This document shows positions 25,050 through 35,729 of a stretch of DNA of 64,000 bases, piece by piece (the first letter of the stretch is position 1; each line of letters starts with the position of its first letter). The stretch is from JSC-12 sp033764965. Its GTDB lineage: Bacteria > Cyanobacteriota > Cyanobacteriia > Leptolyngbyales > Leptolyngbyaceae. The stretch is from the NCBI GenBank assembly GCA_033764965.1, contig JANRIN010000074.1, positions 7,980-71,979 of the forward strand, in the 5' to 3' direction. Below the pieces are notes generated by a model that was given only the letters and a program-made list of their open reading frames with translations, was not told where the DNA came from and ran no database searches. Made by a program: the position numbers and the translations under genes.

Positions 25050-27302
25050 ATGCTTCGCCACTACCTTGCACCGCACGATATATCAATCTTTCAGCCCATG
25101 ATTCGATCTACTCACGGTTGCCTACCTGTTGGGATGAGATGGTTTATCCCGGTTTCTGTTGCATGTCTGGCAATCTGGTCGCAACCGATCGCGATCGCCC
25201 AGCTGCCTGCAATTCCATCGCCTCAAACAAGCGACACCATCACCACGACAGTCATCCACGTTAACCCCGTCAGCGGTAACGATACCACAGCCGATGGCAG
25301 CGATCGTGCTCCGTTTAAAACAATTACTCGTGCCCTGGATGCGGCTGTTCCCAACACCACCATTCAACTGGCTCCCGGCACTTATAGCACGAACACGGGG
25401 GAGTCCTTTCCGATCGCCCTCAAGCCACGAGTGATCCTACAAGGCAACCCAGAGACTCGTGGGCAGGAAGTGATTATTCGAGGGGGTGGGGCATTTTCCA
25501 GTCCCAACTTGCCTCAGCAAAATGTGGCGATTTTGGGGGGAGCGAATCAATCCAGTTTGCTGGGTGTAACGGTCACAAACCCGGATGGGTACGCCATTCA
25601 AATCGAGTCCAGCAATCCAACGATCGCCCACAACACCCTGATCAATAACAGCCGTGGCGGCATTGTTCTGACAGGTAGTAGTGCTTCCGTCATTCGCAGT
25701 AACTTCTTCTATCAAAATGGCACCAGTAGTATTCGGATTCTGGGCAACGCGCAACCTCAGATTCAGGAGAACATTATTGAGCAAAGTGATGTCGGAATTA
25801 TGGTCGGCGGGACAGCCTCGCCCTTGATTGTGGGCAACCGAGTGACTCAAAACAAAACAGGAATTGCGGTTCAAGGGCAAGCTCAACCCAAACTACGCGG
25901 CAATTCGGTTGAGGGCAACGAACAATTCGGACTATCCGCGATCGCCCAATCCCGCCATGATCTGGGTTCACCCTCGGACAGCGATGCGAATTTCTTCCGC
26001 AATAATGGCAAGCAAGATATTGCTCTGCAAGCCCAAACCAGCAGCGAACCTGCCAAGCCTGAAAGTAAGTCAAGTCAGGAAATCAGGCAACCTCCAGCAC
26101 TAAAGAATCCAAGCTCTACACCTACCCAGAAGCCAGAAGTCGCTCCGTCTGCCAGCAGAAAACCAGGGGCGATCGTCGTCCCCACGATTACCACACCAAT
26201 CCAGATTCCTGTTCCAACTTCGGGCGATCGTGCCCCATCTCCCGCGCCAACTCAGACTTCAGAGTCTCCCAGTGCCCCCATTCCAGTCTTTTCCCCAGGA
26301 AAAAAAGAACCAAAATCCACTCTACCAAGCCCTCAACCAACCTCCAAACCTGTTCCACAGGCAGACAGTGCGTCTCCAGAGACAACGGCTCAGGCTTTTC
26401 CCAAACCTTCAGCCCTGTCTCACTCTTCACCCCCACGCGAGGCTTCTCGTCCAATCCAGGTGATGCAGCTAGAATCTCCCAGGCGCGATATTCCATCTCC
26501 AGATGTCGCAGCACCAATGGCGGAAGCATCCCTGGCAACGGTTCAAATTTCTGCCGAACCCAGAGCTAAATCTCCTCGTCCGTTCATCCCACCTGCGGAT
26601 GAAATTCCTGCACCTCCCACCTTTGCACCTCGACCACCAGCAGTTAGTCAGCCAACGCTGCCGGTTGCCACCCCAAGAAAACTGCCACAAACGTCAACCA
26701 ATGGCTTTCCCATCCCTGCGGCAATTCAGCCATCGCCCATCCGTCCAGTGATGCCAGCGCCACGTCCTGTGCCGATCGCACCGATTCAAGCGCCGATCTC
26801 CCAACCATTATTGGCTCCAGTTGCAACTCCTCGTTCAATTGTGATTCCTGTCCCCCCTCCGGAGAGCGATCGCCCTCAACCTATTCCGGTGAGAACGCCA
26901 AAACCTGCTGGTTCTCCTCTTACCCTCCCACCCCTAGCCACTAATCCTGGATCGGTAAAATCAGGGAATTTGCTACCCGTCCCCGGTCCAAACATTCCAG
27001 TCGGTAATGTTGGAGATATGCCAAGCGTCTACTCCGCACGCGGAAATCGACCCATTCCAGGAGTGCCGATTACTCCGGCAAATGCGGGTTCGGTTGTGGT
27101 GAAATATCGGGTGGTAGTCGTAGCGGTTGATGATACCCAACAAGAGCACGTGCGATCGATGATTCCCGACGCTTTTCCGGTGGTGTATCGAGGTCAACGA
27201 GTCTTACAAGCAGGGGCATTTGGCGATCGATCTAAAGCTGACCAACTGGTTGCCTCTCTCAGCACTCAGGGGATCCAAGCGATTATTGAACCTCTAAAAT
27301 AA
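25050..27302 (+). CDS. Exported DUF1565 beta-helix protein with proline-rich stalk and SPOR-like end
   Basis: The exported form probably begins at the internal ATG 25134, giving MRWFIPVSVACLAIWSQPIAIA as signal peptide with cleavage after AIA; 25050 is the longest reading. A DUF1565/parallel beta-helix domain follows (VNPVSGNDTTADGSDRAPF, TITRALDAAV, repeated IQ..N.I/G..V turns) up to about residue 325. Then come some 330 residues very rich in Pro, Ser and Ala, a long flexible stalk. The last 70 residues (KYRVVVVAVDDTQQEHVRSM, VYRGQRVLQAGAFGDRSKAD) look like a SPOR domain, which binds denuded peptidoglycan. It may be a cell-wall-anchored surface protein; its ligand is unknown. Confidence 0.75.
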   Translation: MLRHYLAPHDISIFQPMIRSTHGCLPVGMRWFIPVSVACLAIWSQPIAIAQLPAIPSPQTSDTITTTVIHVNPVSGNDTTADGSDRAPFKTITRALDAAVPNTTIQLAPGTYSTNTGESFPIALKPRVILQGNPETRGQEVIIRGGGAFSSPNLPQQNVAILGGANQSSLLGVTVTNPDGYAIQIESSNPTIAHNTLINNSRGGIVLTGSSASVIRSNFFYQNGTSSIRILGNAQPQIQENIIEQSDVGIMVGGTASPLIVGNRVTQNKTGIAVQGQAQPKLRGNSVEGNEQFGLSAIAQSRHDLGSPSDSDANFFRNNGKQDIALQAQTSSEPAKPESKSSQEIRQPPALKNPSSTPTQKPEVAPSASRKPGAIVVPTITTPIQIPVPTSGDRAPSPAPTQTSESPSAPIPVFSPGKKEPKSTLPSPQPTSKPVPQADSASPETTAQAFPKPSALSHSSPPREASRPIQVMQLESPRRDIPSPDVAAPMAEASLATVQISAEPRAKSPRPFIPPADEIPAPPTFAPRPPAVSQPTLPVATPRKLPQTSTNGFPIPAAIQPSPIRPVMPAPRPVPIAPIQAPISQPLLAPVATPRSIVIPVPPPESDRPQPIPVRTPKPAGSPLTLPPLATNPGSVKSGNLLPVPGPNIPVGNVGDMPSVYSARGNRPIPGVPITPANAGSVVVKYRVVVVAVDDTQQEHVRSMIPDAFPVVYRGQRVLQAGAFGDRSKADQLVASLSTQGIQAIIEPLK

Positions 27303-27390
27303 AATGAATTTGAAATTAGAGAAAATTTGAGAAACCCCCGAAATCGCAAAGATCTCAGGGGCTAAAGACAAAACAAAAATTTGAGCAAAT

Positions 27391-27708
27391 TTAGAGCTTA
27401 ACTTCAATATCCACGCCAGCGGGCAAGTCAAGCTTCATCAAAGCATCGATCGTCTTTGAAGAGGGTTGATAAATGTCGATGATGCGATGGTGGGTGCGAG
27501 TTTCGAAGTGTTCGCGAGAGTCTTTGTCAACGTGGGGCGATCGCAAAACACAATAAATGCGGCGACGGGTAGGAAGGGGGATGGGACCGATCGCAGTAGC
27601 ATTCGTCCGGTTTGCTGTATCTACAATCTTTTCGCAGGAGGTATCCAATAAGCGACGGTCAAACGCTTTGAGGCGAATCCGAATCTTTTGCTGCTGAATA
27701 GTTGCCAT
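27391..27708 (-). CDS. rpsJ: 30S ribosomal protein S10
   Basis: A 105-aa protein with KIRIRLKAFDRRLLD, IPLPTRRRIYCVLRSPHVDK, EHFETRTHHRIIDIYQ and a C-terminal LPAGVDIEVKL, which is a complete S10. It is the last gene of the str cluster, 158 bp after tuf, the usual cyanobacterial order. A perfect inverted repeat lies in that gap. Confidence 0.98.
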   Translation of the reverse strand: MATIQQQKIRIRLKAFDRRLLDTSCEKIVDTANRTNATAIGPIPLPTRRRIYCVLRSPHVDKDSREHFETRTHHRIIDIYQPSSKTIDALMKLDLPAGVDIEVKL

Positions 27709-27808
27709 TTAAGTTACCCAATTAATTGTCAAGGTTCAGATCATTGTTGTGGAAACCTGCCACAACCCAGAGAGGTTCCAAAAGTAATCCTTACACCTAA
27801 TCCGGCTT

Positions 27809-27850
27809 TAAAGCTATCAGCAATCCTTGAAATGATCGCTGATAGCTTTA
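27809..27850. terminator. 13-bp perfect inverted repeat between tuf and rpsJ
   Basis: TAAAGCTATCAGC (27809-27821) and GCTGATAGCTTTA (27838-27850) are exact reverse complements with a 16-base loop. The element starts 16 bp behind the tuf stop. No T tract follows on the minus strand, so an RNA processing or partial attenuation site between tuf and rpsJ is as likely as a terminator. Confidence 0.6.
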
Positions 27851-27866
27851 GATTTTGGAGTAGAAA

Positions 27867-29096
27867 CTACTTCAGAATCTTGGAAACAACACCCGCACCA
27901 ACGGTACGACCCCCTTCACGGATTGCGAAGCGCATTCCTTGCTCGATCGCAACGGGATAAATCAGGTCAACCGTCATCTTGATCCGGTCTCCAGGCATCA
28001 CCATCTCAGCTTCAGTCCCTTCATCGCTGGTGAAGTTGCTGATAGTGCCAGTTACGTCGGTTGTCCGCACGTAAAACTGAGGCTTGTAGCCAGGGAAGAA
28101 TGGCGTGTGTCGCCCCCCTTCCTCTTTCTTCAAGATGTAAACTTCAGACTCAAACGTAGTGTGAGGTTTAATCGAACCAGGTTTAGCTAACACCATGCCA
28201 CGCTCGATTTCGTTCTTTTGAATCCCCCGGAGTAGAATTCCAGCGTTATCACCCGCCAGACCTTCTTCCAGACTCTTCTTGAACATCTCAATCCCAGTCA
28301 CAACCAGTTTTCGGCTATCTTTAATGCCAACCAGTTCAACTTCGTCAGTGACCTTCACTTTTCCGCGTTCAATTCTGCCTGTTGCCACCGTACCCCGACC
28401 AGTAATGGAGAATACGTCCTCAACTGCCATCAAGAATGGTTTGTCCACTTCTCGCTCAGGAGTGGGGATGTAGTCATCAACCGAATCCATCAAATCGTAG
28501 ATCTTATCCACCCACTCGTTATCCCCCCGCTTAGTTTTGGGGTTTGCGGTCATGGCTTCCAAGGCTTGCAGAGCAGAACCTGCAGTGATAGGGATCTCAT
28601 CACCGGGAAACTCGTAAGAATCTAATAATTCACGAACTTCCAGTTCTACCAACTCCAGCAATTCATCATCATCCACCATGTCTTTCTTGTTCAGAAAAAC
28701 CACGAGACGAGGTACACCCACCTGACGAGCTAACAAAATATGCTCACGAGTTTGCGGCATAGGTCCATCCGCAGCCGACACAACCAGGATGGCACCATCC
28801 ATTTGAGCGGCACCCGTGATCATGTTCTTCACATAGTCAGCGTGACCTGGACAGTCTACGTGAGCATAGTGACGGTTCTCAGTCTCATACTCTACGTGAG
28901 CCGTGTTGATCGTAATACCACGAGCTTTTTCCTCAGGGGCAGCATCGATTTCATCGTACTTTTTAGCCTGAGCTTGACCATTGGCTGCCAGCGTCATGGT
29001 GATTGCAGCAGTCAGGGTCGTCTTGCCGTGGTCAACGTGACCGATCGTTCCGATATTAACGTGGGGTTTAGTCCGTTCAAACTTTGCGCGTGCCAT
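27867..29096 (-). CDS. tuf: Elongation factor Tu
   Basis: The GTPase that brings aminoacyl-tRNA to the ribosome. G1 is GHVDHGKT near residue 19, switch I GITINTAHVEYE, G3 DCPGHADY, and G4 is NKKD. Domain 2/3 motifs include GRGTVATGRIERG and EMVMPGDRIKM. Its 409 aa is the normal cyanobacterial length. AAAGGAA precedes the ATG. It follows fusA by 24 bp. Confidence 0.99.
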   Translation of the reverse strand: MARAKFERTKPHVNIGTIGHVDHGKTTLTAAITMTLAANGQAQAKKYDEIDAAPEEKARGITINTAHVEYETENRHYAHVDCPGHADYVKNMITGAAQMDGAILVVSAADGPMPQTREHILLARQVGVPRLVVFLNKKDMVDDDELLELVELEVRELLDSYEFPGDEIPITAGSALQALEAMTANPKTKRGDNEWVDKIYDLMDSVDDYIPTPEREVDKPFLMAVEDVFSITGRGTVATGRIERGKVKVTDEVELVGIKDSRKLVVTGIEMFKKSLEEGLAGDNAGILLRGIQKNEIERGMVLAKPGSIKPHTTFESEVYILKKEEGGRHTPFFPGYKPQFYVRTTDVTGTISNFTSDEGTEAEMVMPGDRIKMTVDLIYPVAIEQGMRFAIREGGRTVGAGVVSKILK

Positions 29097-29120
29097 TGCT
29101 CTATGCGTTCCTTTTCCTGA

Positions 29121-31241
<2,121 letters not shown>

Positions 31242-31330
31242 AACTACCTCCTTAGCCTATACTGCGAAGATGCCGCAGTCGCCTGTTAAGATTCTATACT
31301 TTTTGTCTCTTGTCGTGTAAAGGTAGGTGC

Positions 31331-31801
31331 TTAGTAGCGGTAGTGAGCAAATGCCTTATTTGCTTCAGCCATCCGATGAGTTTCTTCCCGCTTACGAATG
31401 GCGCTACCGGTTTGATTGGCTGCATCCATCAATTCATTGGCAAGCTTACTTGCCATTGTCTTGCCAGAACGCTGCCGTGCGAACTGAATCAACCAGCGCA
31501 GTGCTAAAGCGGTTCCACGATCAGAGCGAACCTCAACTGGAACCTGGTATGTAGCACCGCCAACTCGACGAGCCTTAACTTCAACCAGGGGAGTCGCATT
31601 CTTGACAGCTTGCTCAAATACTCCGATCGGATCGGAACCAGTGCGCTGCTCGATCGTCTTGAAAGCATCATAAATAATGTGAGATGCCAGAGACTTCTTA
31701 CCGCTTCTCATAATCCGTCGAGCCATCATCGTGACTAGACGGGAGTTGTAAACTGAGTCGGGTGGAACCGGGCGTTTTTGAATAACAGTACGACGAGACA
31801 T
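31331..31801 (-). CDS. rpsG: 30S ribosomal protein S7
   Basis: A 156-aa S7 with RPVPPDSVYNSRLVTMMARR, IMRSGKKSLASHIIYDAF, RRVGGATYQVPVEVR and the end EANKAFAHYRY. The ATG at 31801 (MSRRTVIQ) has AAGG upstream; a reading from 31840 adds 13 residues not found in S7. S7 nucleates assembly of the 30S head and usually acts as the operon's translational regulator. Confidence 0.98.
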   Translation of the reverse strand: MSRRTVIQKRPVPPDSVYNSRLVTMMARRIMRSGKKSLASHIIYDAFKTIEQRTGSDPIGVFEQAVKNATPLVEVKARRVGGATYQVPVEVRSDRGTALALRWLIQFARQRSGKTMASKLANELMDAANQTGSAIRKREETHRMAEANKAFAHYRY

Positions 31802-31968
31802 AATTAACCTTCGACAAGAAAGATAAGCATTGGAAATCAATCTGACTCAGACAAGCATAGCCACGCCCTAATCACCGCGCAGCTTCAGGAGAAGCGTCTA
31901 GAAATTAAGCTCACTCAGGCTTGAGAAAATTAGATAGGGTTGGCAGAAAAACAACTCCAACAATCAGG

Positions 31969-32343
31969 CTATCCTTTCGGACGCTTTGCACCGTACTTGG
32001 AGCGACCCTGCTTACGATCCTTCACACCAGCAGTATCTAAGGTGCCACGAATGATGTGATAACGAACTCCTGGTAAGTCCTTGACACGACCACCCCGAAT
32101 CATGACAACTGAGTGTTCTTGCAAGTTATGACCGATACCGGGAATGTAAGCCGTCACTTCAAAGCCAGAAGTTAGGCGAACCCTGGCAACTTTACGCAGA
32201 GCAGAGTTAGGTTTCTTGGGGGTTGTTGTGTAAACCCTTGTGCAAACACCACGACGCTGGGGGCAACTCTTCAGTGCCGGGGATTTGGTCTTCTTGGTTA
32301 GATTCTGGCGTTCACTACGAATTAATTGCTGGATAGTTGGCAT
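31969..32343 (-). CDS. rpsL: 30S ribosomal protein S12
   Basis: A 124-aa decoding-centre protein. It begins MPTIQQLIRSERQ and carries RGVCTRVYTTTPKKPNSALR and VVMIRGGRVKDLPGVRYH. The two Lys positions where streptomycin-resistance changes occur (in TTPKKPNSAL and GGRVKDLPG) are both Lys, so the wild-type, sensitive form is predicted. It is the first gene of the str operon. Confidence 0.99.
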   Translation of the reverse strand: MPTIQQLIRSERQNLTKKTKSPALKSCPQRRGVCTRVYTTTPKKPNSALRKVARVRLTSGFEVTAYIPGIGHNLQEHSVVMIRGGRVKDLPGVRYHIIRGTLDTAGVKDRKQGRSKYGAKRPKG

Positions 32344-32444
32344 TTTGGGTGTGTGCGACGGTCTTACAATTCAACATTTTCCAAATTACCACAGTACCAA
32401 CTGTACCTGCATGATGTCAAATCTTTTTTTGAGGCTTGAGGTTT

Positions 32445-32789
32445 TTATTTGCCAATCATAAAAGAATTACCACAGCTACATACCTGAGTTGCGTTGGGAT
32501 TATGAAACCTGAAGCCACCCCCCATCATGTCTTCAGAGTAGTCGATCGTCAATTCAGCTAAATAGGAAAGCTCTCTAGCGTTGACTACTAACTGAAGTTT
32601 TTCTGAGAGCGGTACGACCTGATCTCCCGTTTGCGTAGAATTATCAAACTCCATGACGTAGGAGCGCGAGGAACATCCCTTAGCCGCTGTCGATAGGCGA
32701 AACGATTGGGATGCTTCTGATCGAGATTGCTTCGTTCCGAGGCGCTGAATTTCTTGAATGGCTGCTTGACTAAGCTGAATGATGAACAT
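32445..32789 (-). CDS. HesB/IscA-family iron-sulfur assembly protein
   Basis: A 114-aa A-type Fe-S carrier. It starts MFIIQLSQAAIQEIQRL at the ATG 32789; the longer reading from 32831 adds a basic leader not seen in the family. The three cluster ligands are present: Cys39 (AAKGCSSRSYVMEF) and the C-terminal pair Cys104 and Cys106 (QVCSCGNSF). It should pass assembled clusters to apoproteins. It lies upstream of rpsL and downstream of the cupin gene, all in one direction. Confidence 0.9.
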   Translation of the reverse strand: MFIIQLSQAAIQEIQRLGTKQSRSEASQSFRLSTAAKGCSSRSYVMEFDNSTQTGDQVVPLSEKLQLVVNARELSYLAELTIDYSEDMMGGGFRFHNPNATQVCSCGNSFMIGK

Positions 32790-32850
32790 TGTTGGCGATC
32801 GCGGAGACCGATTTATTCGCTTACAGGACATACCGAGTTTTACACAATTT

Positions 32851-32889
32851 AGCCACCGAGCAGAAGATTTATCTCCATGTCCGGTGGCT
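32851..32889. other. Inverted repeat AGCCACCG/CGGTGGCT
   Basis: A perfect 8-bp stem with a 23-base loop lies between the cupin gene end and the IscA-like gene start, both on the minus strand. It has no T tract. It could be a weak terminator or a leader structure of the iscA-like mRNA. Confidence 0.45.
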
Positions 32890-32945
32890 GAAAGGGTTTT
32901 GATGCTGATAAATCGTTTTTACGGCAGAAGCACAATGCTTTCAGT

Positions 32946-33362
32946 TCAGGTATTTCGAGCGTAATCATCCTGGAAGCGGATGATATCGTCTTCCCCTAAG
33001 TACTCGCCGTTCTGCACTTCAATTAGCACGAGAGGAATTACTCCAGGATTCTCCAGGCGATGGCGAGTGCATTGGGGCACGTAAGTCGATTGATTAGCAT
33101 GGAGCGTTTTTTCGTCATCACCGCACACCACCATCGCAGTGCCAGATACAACTATCCAGTGCTCACTTCGATGGTGATGCATTTGCAAACTCAGACGGTG
33201 TCCTGGTTTTACCTCGATTCTCTTGATTTTGTAGCCACGCCCTTCCTCAAGGATGGTGAACGATCCCCAGGGGCGTAACTCCGTTGAAGCAACCGTTTTT
33301 TGTGAGGCTGGGTTCGCCAGAGTGATGGTGGAAACTGGTTGAACTTCTTGCGATGAAGCCAC
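32946..33362 (-). CDS. Cupin protein, type II phosphomannose isomerase C-terminal-like
   Basis: A 138-aa single cupin domain. It carries ELRPWGSFTILEEGRGYKIKR, VKPGHRLSLQMHHHRSEHWI and then VVSGTAMVVCG and YVPQCTRHRLENPG. This is the pattern of the C-terminal domain of bifunctional mannose-6-phosphate isomerase/GDP-mannose pyrophosphorylase. The pyrophosphorylase half is absent, so it should only isomerise mannose-6-P and fructose-6-P, or act as a stand-alone cupin. The metal-binding HHH and Glu are present. GDP-mannose supply for polysaccharides is the likely setting. Confidence 0.88.
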   Translation of the reverse strand: MASSQEVQPVSTITLANPASQKTVASTELRPWGSFTILEEGRGYKIKRIEVKPGHRLSLQMHHHRSEHWIVVSGTAMVVCGDDEKTLHANQSTYVPQCTRHRLENPGVIPLVLIEVQNGEYLGEDDIIRFQDDYARNT

Positions 33363-33698
33363 GTTTTTTCTCCTTACTCAAATCAGAACTAGCTAAACAT
33401 CAATCAATCTCAAGCAGATGATTCCAAGCAGAATTAGTTGCACGACGGTTTTCACCTAATTCAGTTTTCATCTACATTCAGATCTATGACCAAACTGCGG
33501 AAACCAAGTCTTGAATCTCAAAAAATGCCGTCAGACGCTTGAGCGGTAGCAACAACCCGATGCAACCATAACAAACTTCCCTCGATCGCCGATATTAGAA
33601 ATCGCTCTCTTAACACAAAACTCATGCAAGGTAGGTTTAACCAATTGCTTTTACAAACCCACATATGTGACTACTCTACAATACGAGAAAAACTGGTT
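33363..33698. other. Intergenic region, 336 bp
   Basis: The spacer between the phosphodiester glycosidase (end) and the cupin gene (start), both minus strand, should hold the cupin promoter. No ORF, strong hairpin or repeat was seen; the glycosidase apparently ends without a clear rho-independent terminator. Confidence 0.4.
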
Positions 33699-35483
33699 TT
33701 ATGGATTTCCCAAGAGAAAGATGCCAAGACCGCTATGAACACGAGCCGCTGTGTTTGGGGATCGATCCAGAATCCTTCCACCCAGGTATAAAGTCGTTGA
33801 ACTGCCGCCATCCAGGTTGAGAGCGTGGACTGCCCCCAATTGTTGAAGTAGCTGTGCCATATCTAGCAGCTTGAGGCTGGTGCCATCCAGGCGAGTGTGA
33901 GCCGTGACAAGCAACAGGGTGCCGTCAGCCCGTTGAGCGATCGCGCTGCGGGGAGCAGCTTCGATCGCGAAGGCGTTGCTAAATGATTCAGCTTTGGCAT
34001 CAAGCACAATCTGCTGGTTTTGCAGAAGTAGCGGACCGGCTGCCAGGATTTGGGGATAACGGAGAAACTCAGGCGGATTTGTCACGCTTTCAAGTTGCAG
34101 GGTTGTCCCTGGAGAAAAGGCTCCTGCTGCCGATCGATGGGAGCGTAAAACCAAAATGTAGCCATTGCCGGGAATTTGCACAGGAACTGCTCCTGCCTTT
34201 TCGATGGCTTGTTGCCCCGTAACCTGATTGTTTTGCACGAAAACGATAATCTCGCCATCCGATAAAGAGGTATAGGTTTGTCCCCAGGCGCTTGTGTAGC
34301 GGGCAATTCCAGCTTGAATGTAGCCACTATTGAGATGAGTGAGCGGTAAGCGCTGTCCAGTTTGAGTCGTTACTGTTTCTTGCAGGGAGAGCCGTCCAAA
34401 GGTCAGGTTTCCGGTACTGTCCCAGGCGATCGCTCCCCGGTTTAGGATCGGGCCGGATAGCCACTCTCCATTCAACCGAATTGCACCCAACGGTAACTGA
34501 CGGTTGCGATTGAAAAAACCTCCATTGATGGCTCCGGCGACTTGCGCTTGTCTTGCGGTTTGAGCCAGGGGTGCAATTCCCGTCATGGTGCCAGGGTTAG
34601 GCAAGATCGGTTGGAGGCTGACTCCTGACTGCTTTGGGTTCACTTCTAACCAGACGGTTGGAATAGGAGAATTGCCTAGATTCAAAATTTGCTGTCGCCA
34701 GCGTAATCCAGGTGCCCACACAATATTCTGGTCAATCAATGCGTCGGGGCGAAGATCCACCACAATGCGATCGGGAGCAGACAGGCTCCAGACTCGGTTG
34801 GCAACGGTGGAAGATAGACTCAGGCGGAATCGTGTTTGATTGCCCGATGGAGTTATGGCGATCGAAGACAGAAACCGTCCAGCTTTCGGTTTGAATTGCT
34901 GGATCAACGCTGGATCAATTTGAGCCTCTAAATTCAGTTGGAATTCCTGACCCTGGCTCGTTTGCCAGGGAGCAGGTCTGTCTAATTCAATCACCAGGCG
35001 ATCGCCCCAGGGTTGCTGGCTTTGGCGAATTCCCACAACGCGACTGGCAGGAGTGGAGATTTGCAGGGTTGAACCTGCGATCGTGGTTTGCCAGCCAAAC
35101 TGATTCGTCAGTGAGCTAATGTCGAGATAGCGCTGGGTTGGAGTGATGCGAGTCGGTAGGTTGAAGCTTTGGTTGGCAGGGGTGAACCATTGCACAGGCT
35201 GAAGTGTTGGAGTCTGGGTATTGAGCAGTTGCAGCCCAAAAACCCCCAGCAGAGTGGTGTCACTGATGCCAGTTTGAATCCCATTGGCTCCTTGCCACTG
35301 TTGCCAGGAAGCCGGAACTGAGCGACCGTTCAGCACAATTTGATTGCCTTGAGGGAAGACAGCTTGCTGGGCAAGGAGAGTATCAGCAGAGGACGCAGCA
35401 GCGGGGGGAGGGAAAGACGCGATCGCCCCACTGACCACTCCACCCACAAAAATGAGCGATACTAGATAAGTAAAATCAAGCAT
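33699..35483 (-). CDS. Exported AMIN-like plus phosphodiester glycosidase (NAGPA/DUF2233) protein
   Basis: A 594-aa exported enzyme with signal segment LVSLIFVGGVVSGAIASFP. A central beta-rich region with an AMIN-like part contains VVGIRQSQQPWGDRLVIELDR and DRIVVDLRPDA. The C-terminal third carries NAGPA/DUF2233 motifs: AGAINGGFFNRNRQLPLGAI, RSAIAQRADGTLLLVTAH and ALNLDGGSSTTLYLGG. The family cleaves sugar phosphodiesters; AMIN domains bind peptidoglycan, so action in the periplasm on cell-wall-linked sugar phosphates is inferred. The ATG at 35483 is chosen over a TTG two codons earlier. The gene is divergent from glsF. Confidence 0.85.
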   Translation of the reverse strand: MLDFTYLVSLIFVGGVVSGAIASFPPPAAASSADTLLAQQAVFPQGNQIVLNGRSVPASWQQWQGANGIQTGISDTTLLGVFGLQLLNTQTPTLQPVQWFTPANQSFNLPTRITPTQRYLDISSLTNQFGWQTTIAGSTLQISTPASRVVGIRQSQQPWGDRLVIELDRPAPWQTSQGQEFQLNLEAQIDPALIQQFKPKAGRFLSSIAITPSGNQTRFRLSLSSTVANRVWSLSAPDRIVVDLRPDALIDQNIVWAPGLRWRQQILNLGNSPIPTVWLEVNPKQSGVSLQPILPNPGTMTGIAPLAQTARQAQVAGAINGGFFNRNRQLPLGAIRLNGEWLSGPILNRGAIAWDSTGNLTFGRLSLQETVTTQTGQRLPLTHLNSGYIQAGIARYTSAWGQTYTSLSDGEIIVFVQNNQVTGQQAIEKAGAVPVQIPGNGYILVLRSHRSAAGAFSPGTTLQLESVTNPPEFLRYPQILAAGPLLLQNQQIVLDAKAESFSNAFAIEAAPRSAIAQRADGTLLLVTAHTRLDGTSLKLLDMAQLLQQLGAVHALNLDGGSSTTLYLGGRILDRSPNTAARVHSGLGIFLLGNP

Positions 35484-35729
35484 TGTCAAGATTCATCACT
35501 TTCTACTACGATCTCTAATTCAAGGTTGCAAAGAGCCTGAGGCGTGGATGAGAACCTCTGACAGAATGACGACCCTCAAAGTTCTGAAGTTTCTGGCTCA
35601 GGTTACTGCTGTACTCTTTCAAATCACGCTTGCCGATATGGTAGATAAAGTTGCCTTAATTTTTAAGGTTCGTTACTTTATATTGTCTTTATATCTCGAC
35701 CGCACTAGCAAGTTAAGCACATCATCACA

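Noticed and set aside
24895..25050. TPP riboswitch before thiE
   Set aside because: The leader is short and the conserved THI-box elements are not visible.
35602..35614. GTTACTGCTGTAC as an NtcA site before glsF
   Set aside because: The consensus is GTA-N8-TAC; here the first half is GTT and the spacing is 7, so the match is too poor.
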